From: Pseudorhodobacter sp. E13
GTDB taxonomy: Bacteria > Pseudomonadota > Alphaproteobacteria > Rhodobacterales > Rhodobacteraceae
Assembly (NCBI RefSeq): GCF_003991405.1
Contig: NZ_RPEN01000152.1
Span: 62,001-126,000, forward strand
Length of the DNA stretch: 64,000 nucleotides
Reading direction: 5' to 3'
Shown here piece by piece: positions 44,176 through 52,302 of the stretch. How positions within the stretch are numbered: the first letter of the stretch is position 1; each line of letters begins with the position of its first letter. The position numbers and the translations under genes are program-made. The notes beneath the pieces were generated by a model. That model saw only the letters and a list, made by a program, of their open reading frames with translations, was not told where the DNA came from and ran no database searches.

Positions 44176-45483
44176 TCAGGGCCGCCGCTTGCGCCGATGC
44201 GCCGGGCCGATGCCCAAAGCTGCGCGGTATTTGGCCACCGTGCGGCGCGCAATCGGGGCGCCGGGGGCAGACAGCGCTTCGGCCAGCGCCTGATCGGACA
44301 GGGGGGCTGCGGCATCCTCCTGTTGCAGCAAACGGCCCAGCTTTGCGCGCAAGGCCCCGCCCGCCGCACCGCCTTCGCCCACCGGGGCGGTGAACAGGCG
44401 GCGCAACCAGATCGTGCCGCGCGGCGTATCGGCGCTGACCCCTGCAATCGCCCGGCTGATCGTGCTTTTGTGCAGCCCCAGCGCCGCCCCCACATCTTGC
44501 ATGCTCATCGGCTCCAACGCCTCCAGCCCGCGCGAAATTGTCGCCTCTTGCCGCAGCAGAATTTCCTGCGCAATCCGCAGCAAGGTCTGGTTGCGGCTGG
44601 CCACCATGCGCACAAGGTTGCGCGCCTCGGTCAGTGCCTCTGCCGCGCGGGCGGGGGGCAGGGGGGCACGCCCGGCCAGCGGCTTTTCGTGCAATTGCAC
44701 ATCGGGCAGGGCAGAGCGGTTCAGCGCCACGCGCCAGCCTTGCGGCCCGCGCGTTACCGTCAGATCGGGTTCGCGCACCGGGGCGGCGTTCTGGGTGAAT
44801 TGCGCGCCGGGTTTCGGGTCAAAGCTGCGGATGATGCGGATGCGCCGGGTGATCTCGGCGTCCTCGACCCGGCACATCCGGGCCAGTTCTGCAATCTGCC
44901 CTGCGGCGATCATGTCCAGATGCTCCAGCACGCAGCCCATCGTCGGGTCCAGATGGCCCGCCTCGGCCGCTTGCAGATGCAAACATTCGGCAAGCGACCG
45001 GGCAAACATCCCCGTCGGTTCCATTTGCTGCAACCGCGCCAGCACCGCGCCCGCCTCAGGCACCGAACAGCCGATCTGCGCGGCCAGCATCGGCAACGGT
45101 TGGCCCAACCAGCCCGAAGGTTCCAGCGCGTTCATCAACCCATAGGCAATCTCGCGCGGTCTGCCGGTGGGAAACAGCCGCTCGATCTGCCGCGTCACAT
45201 GCTCGATCAAGCCCAGCGAGGGGGCCTGCAACATCGCGGCGAAATCGGGCTGTTCGGCGCGGCCCATGCCATGAACGGCAAAAGCCGTCTGCCAACGCGG
45301 CAACCATTCGTCCGGTGCCACCGGCGCAGGGGCCAGCGACAGATGCGGGTTTTCGGCTGCCTGTTCCTCCAGATAGCGGGTCAGGCCCGAGGCATCAAAA
45401 CGCAGCACCCGGATCGAGGTGGCAAGCCCGACATTCAGCCGCAGCTTCTGGCTTTGGGTCAGGCGCTGTGCGGGTCGGGACAT
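44176..45483 (-). CDS. rpoN: RNA polymerase sigma-54 factor RpoN-like
   Basis: A 435-residue sigma-54 starting MSRPAQRLTQSQKLRLN. The N-terminal activator-contact region (region I) is followed by the core-binding region. The HTH segment MSMQDVGAALGLHKSTISRAI (about 320-340) matches the -12 element recogniser. The RpoN box is intact as ARRTVAKYR near residue 415. The acidic region II is short, and the usual F-F-S step reads RRLFTAPV. It recognises -24/-12 promoters with an enhancer-binding activator. Several rhodobacteria have more than one RpoN, and which regulon this copy serves cannot be told here. Confidence 0.87.
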   Translation of the reverse strand: MSRPAQRLTQSQKLRLNVGLATSIRVLRFDASGLTRYLEEQAAENPHLSLAPAPVAPDEWLPRWQTAFAVHGMGRAEQPDFAAMLQAPSLGLIEHVTRQIERLFPTGRPREIAYGLMNALEPSGWLGQPLPMLAAQIGCSVPEAGAVLARLQQMEPTGMFARSLAECLHLQAAEAGHLDPTMGCVLEHLDMIAAGQIAELARMCRVEDAEITRRIRIIRSFDPKPGAQFTQNAAPVREPDLTVTRGPQGWRVALNRSALPDVQLHEKPLAGRAPLPPARAAEALTEARNLVRMVASRNQTLLRIAQEILLRQEATISRGLEALEPMSMQDVGAALGLHKSTISRAIAGVSADTPRGTIWLRRLFTAPVGEGGAAGGALRAKLGRLLQQEDAAAPLSDQALAEALSAPGAPIARRTVAKYRAALGIGPAHRRKRRP

Positions 45484-45645
45484 GCGGGGCCTATGCAAGG
45501 GAATGGGGGGCAGGGGGTGAGGCTGGCCCGCAGACTAGGGTCTGCGCCCGGTTCACGCAACTGTGGCGATCGGGCCTCTCGTCATTGCGCGCGCCCCGCG
45601 ATAGGGTTTTGCCACAAGATAAGGGCAAGAAAGGACGCGCCACAG

Positions 45646-47835
45646 ATGCAAGGGGAAAGCTGGCCGCAGGTGCGCGATCTGGTCTTGATCGGCGGAGGGC
45701 ATGCCCATGCGCTTGTGCTGCGCAAATGGGGCATGGCCCCGCAGGCAGGCACCCGCGTCACCGTCATCAACCCCGGCCCGGTCGCCCCTTATACCGGCAT
45801 GTTGCCCGGCCATATCGCAGGCCATTACACACGGCCCGAGATGATGATCGACCTGATCCGTCTGGCCCGTTTTGCCGGTGCGCGCGCCATTCTGGACCGG
45901 GCTGTCGGGATTGACCGCGCCGCACAGCAGGTGGTGCTGCACTCGGGGCGCAGGTTGCGCTATGATGTGGCCTCGGTCGATATCGGCATCGCCTCTAACT
46001 TGCCGGGGCTGCCGGGGTTTGACCAGCACGCGGTCGCGGCCAAACCCTTGGGCGGCTACGCCGAACGCTGGGCCGCGTTTCTGGAAACCGCGCCCGCCGC
46101 CCCGCGTCTGGTCATCATCGGCGCAGGCGTGGGCGGGGCCGAGCTTGCGATGGCCTCTGCTCACCGCTTGGCAGGGTTGGGGCGGCAGGCGCAGATCACC
46201 TTGCTGGAACGCGCGCCATCGGCCTTGCCGCATATCGGGGCCGGTGCGCGCGCGGCCCTTTTGGCGCAGCTTCAGGCCCATGGCGTCACGGTGCTGACCA
46301 ATGCCACCCCGGCTGCGGTCGCGGCAGGCGCGGTCACGCTGGCGGATGGGCGGGTGCTGCCGTCCGATTTCACGCTGTCGGTGGCCGGGGCGCAGCCGCA
46401 GGGCTGGTTGGCCGAAACCGGTCTGGCTTTGCAGGATGGTTTCGTGCAGGTAGGGCCAAGCCTGCAAAGCTCTGACCCGTTGATCTTTGCTGTAGGCGAT
46501 TGCGCGCATATGGGTTTTGCCCCGCGCCCCAAGGCCGGGGTTTTTGCCGTGCGCCAAGCCCCGATCCTGTTTCATAACCTGCGCGCGGCCCTGTCAGGCG
46601 CGCCCCTGCGCCGCTATGCCCCGCAGCGCGATTACCTCAAGCTGATCTCGACCGGGCGCAAAAGCGCTGTGGCCGACAAGCTGGGCCTGCGGCTGGAAGG
46701 CGCGTGGCTCTGGCAGTGGAAAGACCGGATTGACCGTAAGTTCATGGCGAAATTTGCCGATTACCCTGCGATGCGCGGGCGTGGCCTGCCGCCTGATGCA
46801 GCGCAAGGTCTGGCCGAGGCGCTGGGCGACAAGCCTTTGTGCGGGGGCTGCGGGGCCAAGCTGGGGGCAGGGGCCTTGGGGGCGGCGCTGCAAACCCTGC
46901 CCGCGCCCGCCCGCGCCGATGTGTTTTCTGGTCCCGGCGATGATGCCGGGGTGCTGGGCTTTGGCGGCGTGCAGCAAGTGCTGACCACCGACCATCTGCG
47001 CGCCTTTACCCCCGATGCGGCGCTGATGGCGCGGATCACCGCCATTCACGCGCTGGGCGATATCTGGGCCATGGGGGCCAAGCCGCAATCGGCGCTGTCG
47101 CAGATCACCTTGCCCAAGGCCGCGCCTGCGCTGCATGCCGAAATGATGGCCGAAATTCTTGCCGCAGCGGCAGAGGTGTTCACTGAGGCGGGGGCCGATA
47201 TCTTGGGCGGCCATACATCGGTGGGGGCAGAGCTGACCATCGGTTTCAGCCTGACGGGGCTGGCGGATAAGGCGATCACCAAGACCGGGGCGCAACGCGG
47301 CGATGCGATCCTCCTGACCAAGCCTTTGGGCACCGGCACCGTTTTGGCCGCCGAAATGGCCATGGCCCGCTTGCCCGATCAGTTGTTGGGCGAGGCGGTC
47401 GCCGCTTGCTACGCCTCGATGCTGCGGCCTTTGGGTCCGGCCTCGGCCATCCTGTCGCTCCATGCCAGCGCGATGACCGATGTCACCGGCTTTGGTCTTG
47501 CCGGGCATCTGCTGGAAATGCTGGAAGGGGCGGGGCTGTCGGCGCGGCTGGATCTGTCTGCCATCCCGCTGTTGCCGGGGGCCGAGGCTTTGGCTGCGGC
47601 AGGTATCGCCTCGACCATCGCGCCCGCCAACCGCGCCTTGTGTCTGGGCCGGATCAAGGCCCCCAACAGCACCAAGGCGGCCTTGCTCTATGATCCGCAA
47701 ACCGCAGGCGGGCTGTTGGCCACGGTGCCCGCCGATTTGGCCCCGCAATTGATTGCGGCGCTGTCCCACGCCGGGGAAAGCGCCGCTGTGATCGGGTCTG
47801 TCGGGGATGGCCCGGTGATGCTGACCGTGGTTTAA
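45646..47835 (+). CDS. selD: selenide, water dikinase fused to an NADH dehydrogenase-like FAD domain
   Basis: A 729-residue two-domain protein. Residues about 1-385 form a pyridine-nucleotide:disulphide-type flavoprotein: RDLVLIGGGHAHALVLRKWG near the start, LVIIGAGVGGAELAMASA around 155, and FAVGDCAHMGF around 285. Residues about 395-729 are SelD: catalytic Cys and Lys in GGCGAKLGAGALG, then GPGDDAG and TTDHLRAFTPD, and GHTSVGAELTIGFSLTG. SelD makes selenophosphate for selenocysteine or selenouridine. The flavin part may supply redox control. No selA, selB or 2-selenouridine synthase gene is adjacent. The 3' end overlaps the convergent znuA end by four bases. Confidence 0.9.
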   Translation: MQGESWPQVRDLVLIGGGHAHALVLRKWGMAPQAGTRVTVINPGPVAPYTGMLPGHIAGHYTRPEMMIDLIRLARFAGARAILDRAVGIDRAAQQVVLHSGRRLRYDVASVDIGIASNLPGLPGFDQHAVAAKPLGGYAERWAAFLETAPAAPRLVIIGAGVGGAELAMASAHRLAGLGRQAQITLLERAPSALPHIGAGARAALLAQLQAHGVTVLTNATPAAVAAGAVTLADGRVLPSDFTLSVAGAQPQGWLAETGLALQDGFVQVGPSLQSSDPLIFAVGDCAHMGFAPRPKAGVFAVRQAPILFHNLRAALSGAPLRRYAPQRDYLKLISTGRKSAVADKLGLRLEGAWLWQWKDRIDRKFMAKFADYPAMRGRGLPPDAAQGLAEALGDKPLCGGCGAKLGAGALGAALQTLPAPARADVFSGPGDDAGVLGFGGVQQVLTTDHLRAFTPDAALMARITAIHALGDIWAMGAKPQSALSQITLPKAAPALHAEMMAEILAAAAEVFTEAGADILGGHTSVGAELTIGFSLTGLADKAITKTGAQRGDAILLTKPLGTGTVLAAEMAMARLPDQLLGEAVAACYASMLRPLGPASAILSLHASAMTDVTGFGLAGHLLEMLEGAGLSARLDLSAIPLLPGAEALAAAGIASTIAPANRALCLGRIKAPNSTKAALLYDPQTAGGLLATVPADLAPQLIAALSHAGESAAVIGSVGDGPVMLTVV

Positions 47836-48839
47836 CCCTGCGCGAGGCAAGCGGCCAGCGTGGTGGCAAGCCCCTGGATCAGCGCGCCGTAAAGCTCTGG
47901 CCCCGGCTCCAGCGTGGTGCCTTCCGGGTCCAGCATCCCGCCCAGCCGCAGCCCGGTGGCCTCGGCCAGTTGCGCCGCCGAGGCGCTGCCGTGATTGGCC
48001 TCGGGGAACAGGCAAACCGCGCCTTCCGCTTTCAACCGCGCCTCCAGTTCCTTGATATGCGCCGCCCCCGGTGCGGCGGCATCGCCTTCGCGCAGACTGC
48101 CCAGAACCTGCAAGCCGAAATGCCCGACGAAATAGCCATAAGCATCATGGAACACCGCAAAAGGCGTGTCCTTGACCGGGGCGAGGGTGGTGGCGACCTG
48201 CGCTTCAATCAGGTCAATCTCGGCCCGGCCTGCGGCGGCATTGGCGGCGTAAACCGGCGCGTTCTCTGGGTCCAGCGCCGAAAGCTCTGCCGCGATCACC
48301 TCCAGCCAGGTGCGCGCATTGACCGGGTCCAGCCAGGCATGGGGGTCGATGCCGTCCTTGTCATGCGCGTGGTCGTCATGCCCATGGTCGTCATGCCCAT
48401 GGTCGTCATGCGCGTGGTCATCATGGCCATGGTCGTCTTGGGCCGCTTCCTCTTTATGGTCGTCATGCCCATGCGCGCTGTGGTCATGCGCCTCGGTCGC
48501 GTCGCCCCATTTGCGCGTTTCGGTTCCCGCCGCCGCCAACAGCGGGACCGAGCGGGCCTGAGCGCCAAGCCCGTCCAGCCCGCGCGTCAACCAAGGGCTC
48601 AGCTCCGGGCCGACCCAAATCACCAAAGCCGCCTCGGACAGGCTTTGCGCCTGACTGGGGCGCAGTTGGAAATCATGCGGGTCCGCCCCGCGCGGCAGCA
48701 ACACCTCTGGTGCCGCCAGATCGCCCATCACCATGGCCACCAGCGCATGCACCGGCGCGATATCGGTGACAACCTTCGGCACCTCGGCCCAGACGGGTTG
48801 GCTGAAGGCCAGAAACAGTGGCAGGGAAAGGGCACGCAT
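47832..48839 (-). CDS. znuA: zinc ABC transporter substrate-binding protein ZnuA
   Basis: A 335-residue periplasmic zinc receptor with signal peptide MRALSLPLFLAFSQPVWA. Zinc-ligand contexts are ADPHDFQLRPSQ, DPHAWLDP and FHDAYGYF. Between the first two is a long His/Asp loop of HDDHGHDDHAHDDH type (about 115-160), encoded by imperfect 15-bp repeats, which likely senses or collects zinc. The start at 48839 lies 90 bases from zur, and two palindromes between them fit Zur boxes, so it should be repressed by zinc-bound Zur. Confidence 0.92.
   Translation of the reverse strand: MRALSLPLFLAFSQPVWAEVPKVVTDIAPVHALVAMVMGDLAAPEVLLPRGADPHDFQLRPSQAQSLSEAALVIWVGPELSPWLTRGLDGLGAQARSVPLLAAAGTETRKWGDATEAHDHSAHGHDDHKEEAAQDDHGHDDHAHDDHGHDDHGHDDHAHDKDGIDPHAWLDPVNARTWLEVIAAELSALDPENAPVYAANAAAGRAEIDLIEAQVATTLAPVKDTPFAVFHDAYGYFVGHFGLQVLGSLREGDAAAPGAAHIKELEARLKAEGAVCLFPEANHGSASAAQLAEATGLRLGGMLDPEGTTLEPGPELYGALIQGLATTLAACLAQG
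48361..48440. repeat. imperfect 15-bp tandem repeat in znuA
   Basis: The unit TCATGCCCATGGTCG (on the + strand) recurs with small changes about five times. It encodes the H-D-D-H-G/A repeats of the ZnuA histidine loop. Repeat number probably varies among strains. Confidence 0.75.
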
Positions 48840-48881
48840 AAGGGAAACTCCTGTCTTGTCGTGGGGTCGTGGCTGGGTTAT

Positions 48882-48918
48882 GTTATGATATAACGATAAA
48901 TATGTTACGATATAACAT
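48882..48918. promoter_or_regulatory. two Zur-box-like palindromes between znuA and zur
   Basis: GTTATGATATAAC (48882-48894) and ATGTTACGATATAACAT (48902-48918) are both centred on GAT and separated by seven bases. They match the AT-rich GTTAT/ATAAC form of alphaproteobacterial Zur sites and lie in the shared spacer of znuA and zur. Zinc-loaded Zur probably represses both sides here. The second one overlaps an alternative upstream ATG of zur, so the ATG at 48932 is preferred. Confidence 0.75.
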
Positions 48919-48931
48919 GTCAAGGCGGAAA

Positions 48932-49414
48932 ATGACCCCGAAACCAGATGCCTTCCACAGCCACGACCACCGCCATTGCAGCGATCAGGGCCTGCAACGG
49001 GCCGAGGAGATTTTGCAAAGCCGCAAACTGCGGCTGACCCCGGTGCGCAGGCAAGCGCTGCAAATCCTGTTGGCCGAACATCGCGCGTTGGGGGCCTATG
49101 AGGTGCTGGAACGGCTGGCAGCAGCGGGGTTCGGCAACCAACCACCTGTGGCGTATCGCGCGCTGGAATTTCTTGTTGAACAAGGGCTTGCCCATAAGGT
49201 GCGGCGCCTGAACGCCTTTGCCGCCTGCATGCATCCCGAAACCGACCACGCCCCGGTGTTCCTGATTTGCCGGGGCTGCAACGCGTTGGCCGAAACCCCG
49301 GCCGAACAGGTGCGCGCGGCGCTGAATGCCGCCGCCCATGCCGCAGGCTTCACCGTGGAACGCACCAGTATCGAGGCCCTTGGCCTGTGCCCCGCCTGCG
49401 AGGCCGCGGCATGA
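48932..49414 (+). CDS. zur: zinc uptake regulator Zur (Fur family)
   Basis: A 160-residue repressor. The winged HTH includes LQRAEEILQSRKLRLTPVRRQ and YEVLERLAAAGFGNQPPVAY. The C-terminal zinc/dimerisation part has structural-zinc cysteines (ICRGC and LCPAC) and the HAPVFLICRGCN segment. The ATG at 48932 has AAGGCGG just upstream; the in-frame ATG at 48917 lies inside an operator. The N-terminus is His-rich (HSHDHRH). It is first in the zur-znuC-znuB operon and overlaps znuC by ATGA. Confidence 0.92.
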   Translation: MTPKPDAFHSHDHRHCSDQGLQRAEEILQSRKLRLTPVRRQALQILLAEHRALGAYEVLERLAAAGFGNQPPVAYRALEFLVEQGLAHKVRRLNAFAACMHPETDHAPVFLICRGCNALAETPAEQVRAALNAAAHAAGFTVERTSIEALGLCPACEAAA

Positions 49415-50217
49415 GCTTGCTTGCAGCCTCTGGCCTGACCGTGCGTCTGGGCGGTGCCGATATTCTGTCGGCGGTGTCTCTGGCAATTGAACGGGCCGAA
49501 ATTGTCACCATCGTCGGCCCCAACGGGTCGGGCAAATCCACCTTGCTGCGGGCGCTGCTGGGGCTTCAGGCGCTGGCGGCAGGGCAGGTGACGCGGCAGG
49601 CGGGCCTGCGCATCGGCTATGTGCCGCAACGCCTGCATATCGACCGCCCGATGCCGATGACGGCGCGGCGCTTTTTGTCGCTGCCAAAGCGCTGCTCGGA
49701 CGCGCAGGCCGAACAGGTGCTGGCCCGCTGCGGCGTGGCGGGCGTGGGGCCGCGCCAATTGGCCGACCTGTCGGGCGGGCAGTTGCAGCGGGTCTTGCTG
49801 GCGCGCGCCTTGCTCAATGCGCCGGACCTGCTGATCCTTGATGAACCGACGCAAGGGCTTGACCAACCCGGCGAGGCGGCATTTTACCAATTGATCGCCG
49901 ATGTGCGGCAAGAGACGGGCGCGGCGGTGCTGCTGGTCAGTCATGACCTGCACGTGGTCATGGCCGCATCCGACCGGGTGATCTGCCTGAACGGGCATGT
50001 GTGTTGCGAAGGCACGCCGGATGTGGTGCGCGATGCGCCGGAATATCGCGCGCTGTTCGGGTTTGGCACCCAAGGCGCGCTGGCGCTGTATCGGCATGAC
50101 CATGACCATAACCACGGGCCGGGGCTGCGGCATGAACACGGGCCGGGCTGCGGCCATGACCACAGCCACACCCATCAAAGCCCCGCCAAAGCGAAAGAGC
50201 CGCAAGACCATGTTTGA
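49411..50217 (+). CDS. znuC: zinc ABC transporter ATP-binding protein ZnuC
   Basis: A 268-residue ATPase. Walker A is GPNGSGKST (about 36-44), the ABC signature is LSGGQLQR, Walker B is LLILDEPTQGLD, and the H-loop is VSHDLH. The C-terminal about 45 residues are an unusual His-rich tail (HDHDHNH, HEHGPGCGHDHSHTH), probably a zinc buffer. It overlaps zur at the start and znuB by eight bases. Confidence 0.93.
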   Translation: MSLLAASGLTVRLGGADILSAVSLAIERAEIVTIVGPNGSGKSTLLRALLGLQALAAGQVTRQAGLRIGYVPQRLHIDRPMPMTARRFLSLPKRCSDAQAEQVLARCGVAGVGPRQLADLSGGQLQRVLLARALLNAPDLLILDEPTQGLDQPGEAAFYQLIADVRQETGAAVLLVSHDLHVVMAASDRVICLNGHVCCEGTPDVVRDAPEYRALFGFGTQGALALYRHDHDHNHGPGLRHEHGPGCGHDHSHTHQSPAKAKEPQDHV

Positions 50218-51001
50218 CGATTTCCTGATGCGCGCCGCATTGGCAGGTGTTGGCCTTGCCTTGGCAACCGGGCCTTTGGGGGCCTTTGTCGTCTGGCGGC
50301 GCATGGCCTATTTTGGCGATGCCACCAGCCACGCGGCGATTCTGGGCGTGGCGCTGGCGCTGACGCTGTCTTTACCCATCGGCATCGGGACAATGCTGGT
50401 GGCGCTGGCGATGGCGCTGACCGTTTCGACCCTTTCGGCCAAAGGCTGGGCCGTGGATACCACGCTTGGCGTGCTGGCGCACTCTGCGCTGGCTTTTGGC
50501 CTTGTGGCCATCAGCTTTCTGCCCGGTGCGCGGGCCGATCTGTCCAGCCTGCTGTTCGGCGATATTCTGGCGGTGTCGAAAACCGATCTTGGTTTTGTCT
50601 GGGCCGGGGCGGGCGCCATCCTCGCTTTGCTCCTCTGGCGCTGGCAACCCTTGTTGACCGCTACGCTGTCCGAAGACCTCGCCCAAGCGTCGGGCCTGAA
50701 CCCCGACCGTGAGCGGTTGGTGCTGACGATTGCCTTGGCGATTGTCGTCGCGGTGGCGCTGAAAATCGTCGGTGCGCTGCTGATTTCGGCAATGCTCATC
50801 ATCCCCGCCGCCGCCGCGCGCAGCCTGTCGCGCAGCCCCGAGACGATGGCCGTGATCGCGGTGCTGATCGGGGCGGGGGCGGTGCTGGCCGGGCTGCAAC
50901 TGTCGCTGCTGTTTGATACGCCCGCTGGCCCCTCGATCATCGCGATTGCCGCGCTGATTTTCACCTTGTCGGTGGTGATCGCCCCGCTCAAGGCGCGTTG
51001 A
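50210..51001 (+). CDS. znuB: zinc ABC transporter permease ZnuB
   Basis: A 263-residue inner-membrane permease with about eight helices. GDATSHAAILGVALAL is the family cytoplasmic-loop region (the D/H-rich EAA-like segment), and LLISAMLIIPAAAARSLSRSP near residue 205 is typical. The ATG lies eight bases inside the end of znuC. It is the last gene of the operon; the repeat at 51049 follows. Confidence 0.93.
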   Translation: MFDDFLMRAALAGVGLALATGPLGAFVVWRRMAYFGDATSHAAILGVALALTLSLPIGIGTMLVALAMALTVSTLSAKGWAVDTTLGVLAHSALAFGLVAISFLPGARADLSSLLFGDILAVSKTDLGFVWAGAGAILALLLWRWQPLLTATLSEDLAQASGLNPDRERLVLTIALAIVVAVALKIVGALLISAMLIIPAAAARSLSRSPETMAVIAVLIGAGAVLAGLQLSLLFDTPAGPSIIAIAALIFTLSVVIAPLKAR

Positions 51002-51048
51002 TCCACATCCAGGAAAGCTGCGGCGATAGCATTTGACGAATCAGGTTG

Positions 51049-51061
51049 AACGCGAAACGCT
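51049..51061. repeat. dispersed palindromic repeat arm, third copy
   Basis: AACGCGAAACGCT is identical to the right arm at 13295-13307 and inverse to 13209-13221. It is preceded by ATCAGG-TTG as in the left arm of that element. It is a solitary half-site between znuB and the isochorismatase-like gene. Confidence 0.5.
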
Positions 51062-51069
51062 TTAGCCAC

Positions 51070-51693
51070 CTATTCCACGATAACCCCTTGCGCAGTCAGC
51101 TGGTCCCGGCTGCGCAGCACGGGTGCCGCTGCCAATGTGCCCCGCTCCACAATCGTAACGTGATAGCCGCGGTTGCACGCAGCAAGCGCGGTCTTAAAAA
51201 CACAATAGTTGAAATCCAGCCCGACAATCCGCAGCCGCCCCACATCACGCTCCTGCAAAACTACGTCGAGTGTGCCGGTTTCAAACGCATCCTGCACCCG
51301 CTTTGTCAGCACGATATCGGCTGATCCGACAAACGGCGCCGCAAGACCGGTCCCCGGCGTGCCCGCCACGGCCTGCCCTTTCATCGCTAGCCGGGCAATC
51401 ACCTTGGTCGCGGGCTGCGACCATTCCTGACGGATCGCAATAACCGGAAATCCCTGCGCCTTTGCCGCGTCAATTTCGTCCAGAATAGCGGATTTCGCCG
51501 CCATTTTGGATGCCTCGGGATAAGGTCCGCGCTCCCAGAACACCTCTTGCAAATCAATCAGCAAAAGCGCGGTTCCGCTTCGCTCCCCAATCGCGCGCCC
51601 TGTGCTGACCGCCCCAATGCGCAGAATACCCGCCCCAAGCCAAAGGAGGACAAGCAAGCCAAAGGCCAGAAGGGCATAGATCACCCCCGTCAT
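51070..51693 (-). CDS. membrane-anchored isochorismatase-family hydrolase
   Basis: A 207-residue protein. An N-terminal helix (MTGVIYALLAFGLLVLLWLGAG) anchors it. The cysteine-hydrolase core follows: Asp in LLLIDLQEVFW, Lys in VLTKRVQDAFETGTLD, and Cys in GLDFNYCVFKTALAA, giving an Asp-Lys-Cys triad. These enzymes hydrolyse amides (nicotinamide, N-carbamoylsarcosine) or isochorismate. The membrane anchor is uncommon in the family. Its ATG overlaps the MarR stop (ATGA), so MarR probably controls it. Confidence 0.8.
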   Translation of the reverse strand: MTGVIYALLAFGLLVLLWLGAGILRIGAVSTGRAIGERSGTALLLIDLQEVFWERGPYPEASKMAAKSAILDEIDAAKAQGFPVIAIRQEWSQPATKVIARLAMKGQAVAGTPGTGLAAPFVGSADIVLTKRVQDAFETGTLDVVLQERDVGRLRIVGLDFNYCVFKTALAACNRGYHVTIVERGTLAAAPVLRSRDQLTAQGVIVE

Positions 51694-52133
51694 TCTGCGG
51701 CACCCACCTGCTTCAGCCTTGCCGTCACGCGCTCGACAACCTGCAATGCCGTTGCAACCTCATCATCGGCAAACCCGGCCCCGATGCCCCGCAAAATTTC
51801 CATCTCACGCGCGATGGCCGTGTCGATAACGGCGGTCCCCTTGTCTGTCAGTGACAAAAGCGCCGAGCGTTTGTGCCGCGGGTTTGGCCGCTGTTCAGTG
51901 AACCCCGAAGCCAGCGTCTCATTGACCATCAGTTGAACGTATTGTCGCTGGATCTCAAGCTTGGTTGCGATGTCCGGCACCGTCATATCGCCATGCGCCC
52001 GCAACACCTCCAGCACCGCGCGCATACGCACCGTCAGGTCGGTTCCGGCCAATCCATGTTCCACACGCGCTTCCGCTGCCTGCATCAGCGGGCGCGACAT
52101 CCAGATGAGTTTGTATAGCTGATCGGTTTTCAT
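51690..52133 (-). CDS. MarR-family transcriptional regulator
   Basis: A 147-residue winged-helix repressor. The HTH segment is MTVPDIATKLEIQRQYVQLMV and the wing is FTEQRPNPRHKRSALLSLTDKG, both standard. It begins MKTDQLYKLIWMSRPLM. Upstream of its start are two 17-bp palindromes that are probable operators. It is coupled to the isochorismatase-like gene, and the divergent dimethylglycine-dehydrogenase-like gene is the nearest possible target. Confidence 0.85.
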   Translation of the reverse strand: MKTDQLYKLIWMSRPLMQAAEARVEHGLAGTDLTVRMRAVLEVLRAHGDMTVPDIATKLEIQRQYVQLMVNETLASGFTEQRPNPRHKRSALLSLTDKGTAVIDTAIAREMEILRGIGAGFADDEVATALQVVERVTARLKQVGAAE

Positions 52134-52135
52134 AA

Positions 52136-52172
52136 TGACACTATTGATGTCATAATGACAACTATATTGTCA
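52136..52172. promoter_or_regulatory. twin palindromic operators upstream of marR
   Basis: TGACACTATTGATGTCA (52136-52152) and TGACAACTATATTGTCA (52156-52172) are both palindromes of the form TGACA-N7-TGTCA. Their centres are 20 bases apart, two helical turns. They start three bases from the marR ATG, a position that fits autorepression. Confidence 0.7.
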
Positions 52173-52302
52173 ATTAAGATTTCCCCGATATTCGCACATC
52201 CCTTGCAATGTCGTTTTTATCTGCAATCGGTCGGGCCATATTGCCCGTGCCCCGCGCAATCGGGCATGTATGGGCAAAATTCGCATCCGGGGAGTCGCGG
52301 GA

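Noticed and set aside
48361-48440. Short tandem repeats that might suggest a CRISPR array
   Set aside because: The units are contiguous 15-mers with no spacers and encode the His loop of ZnuA.
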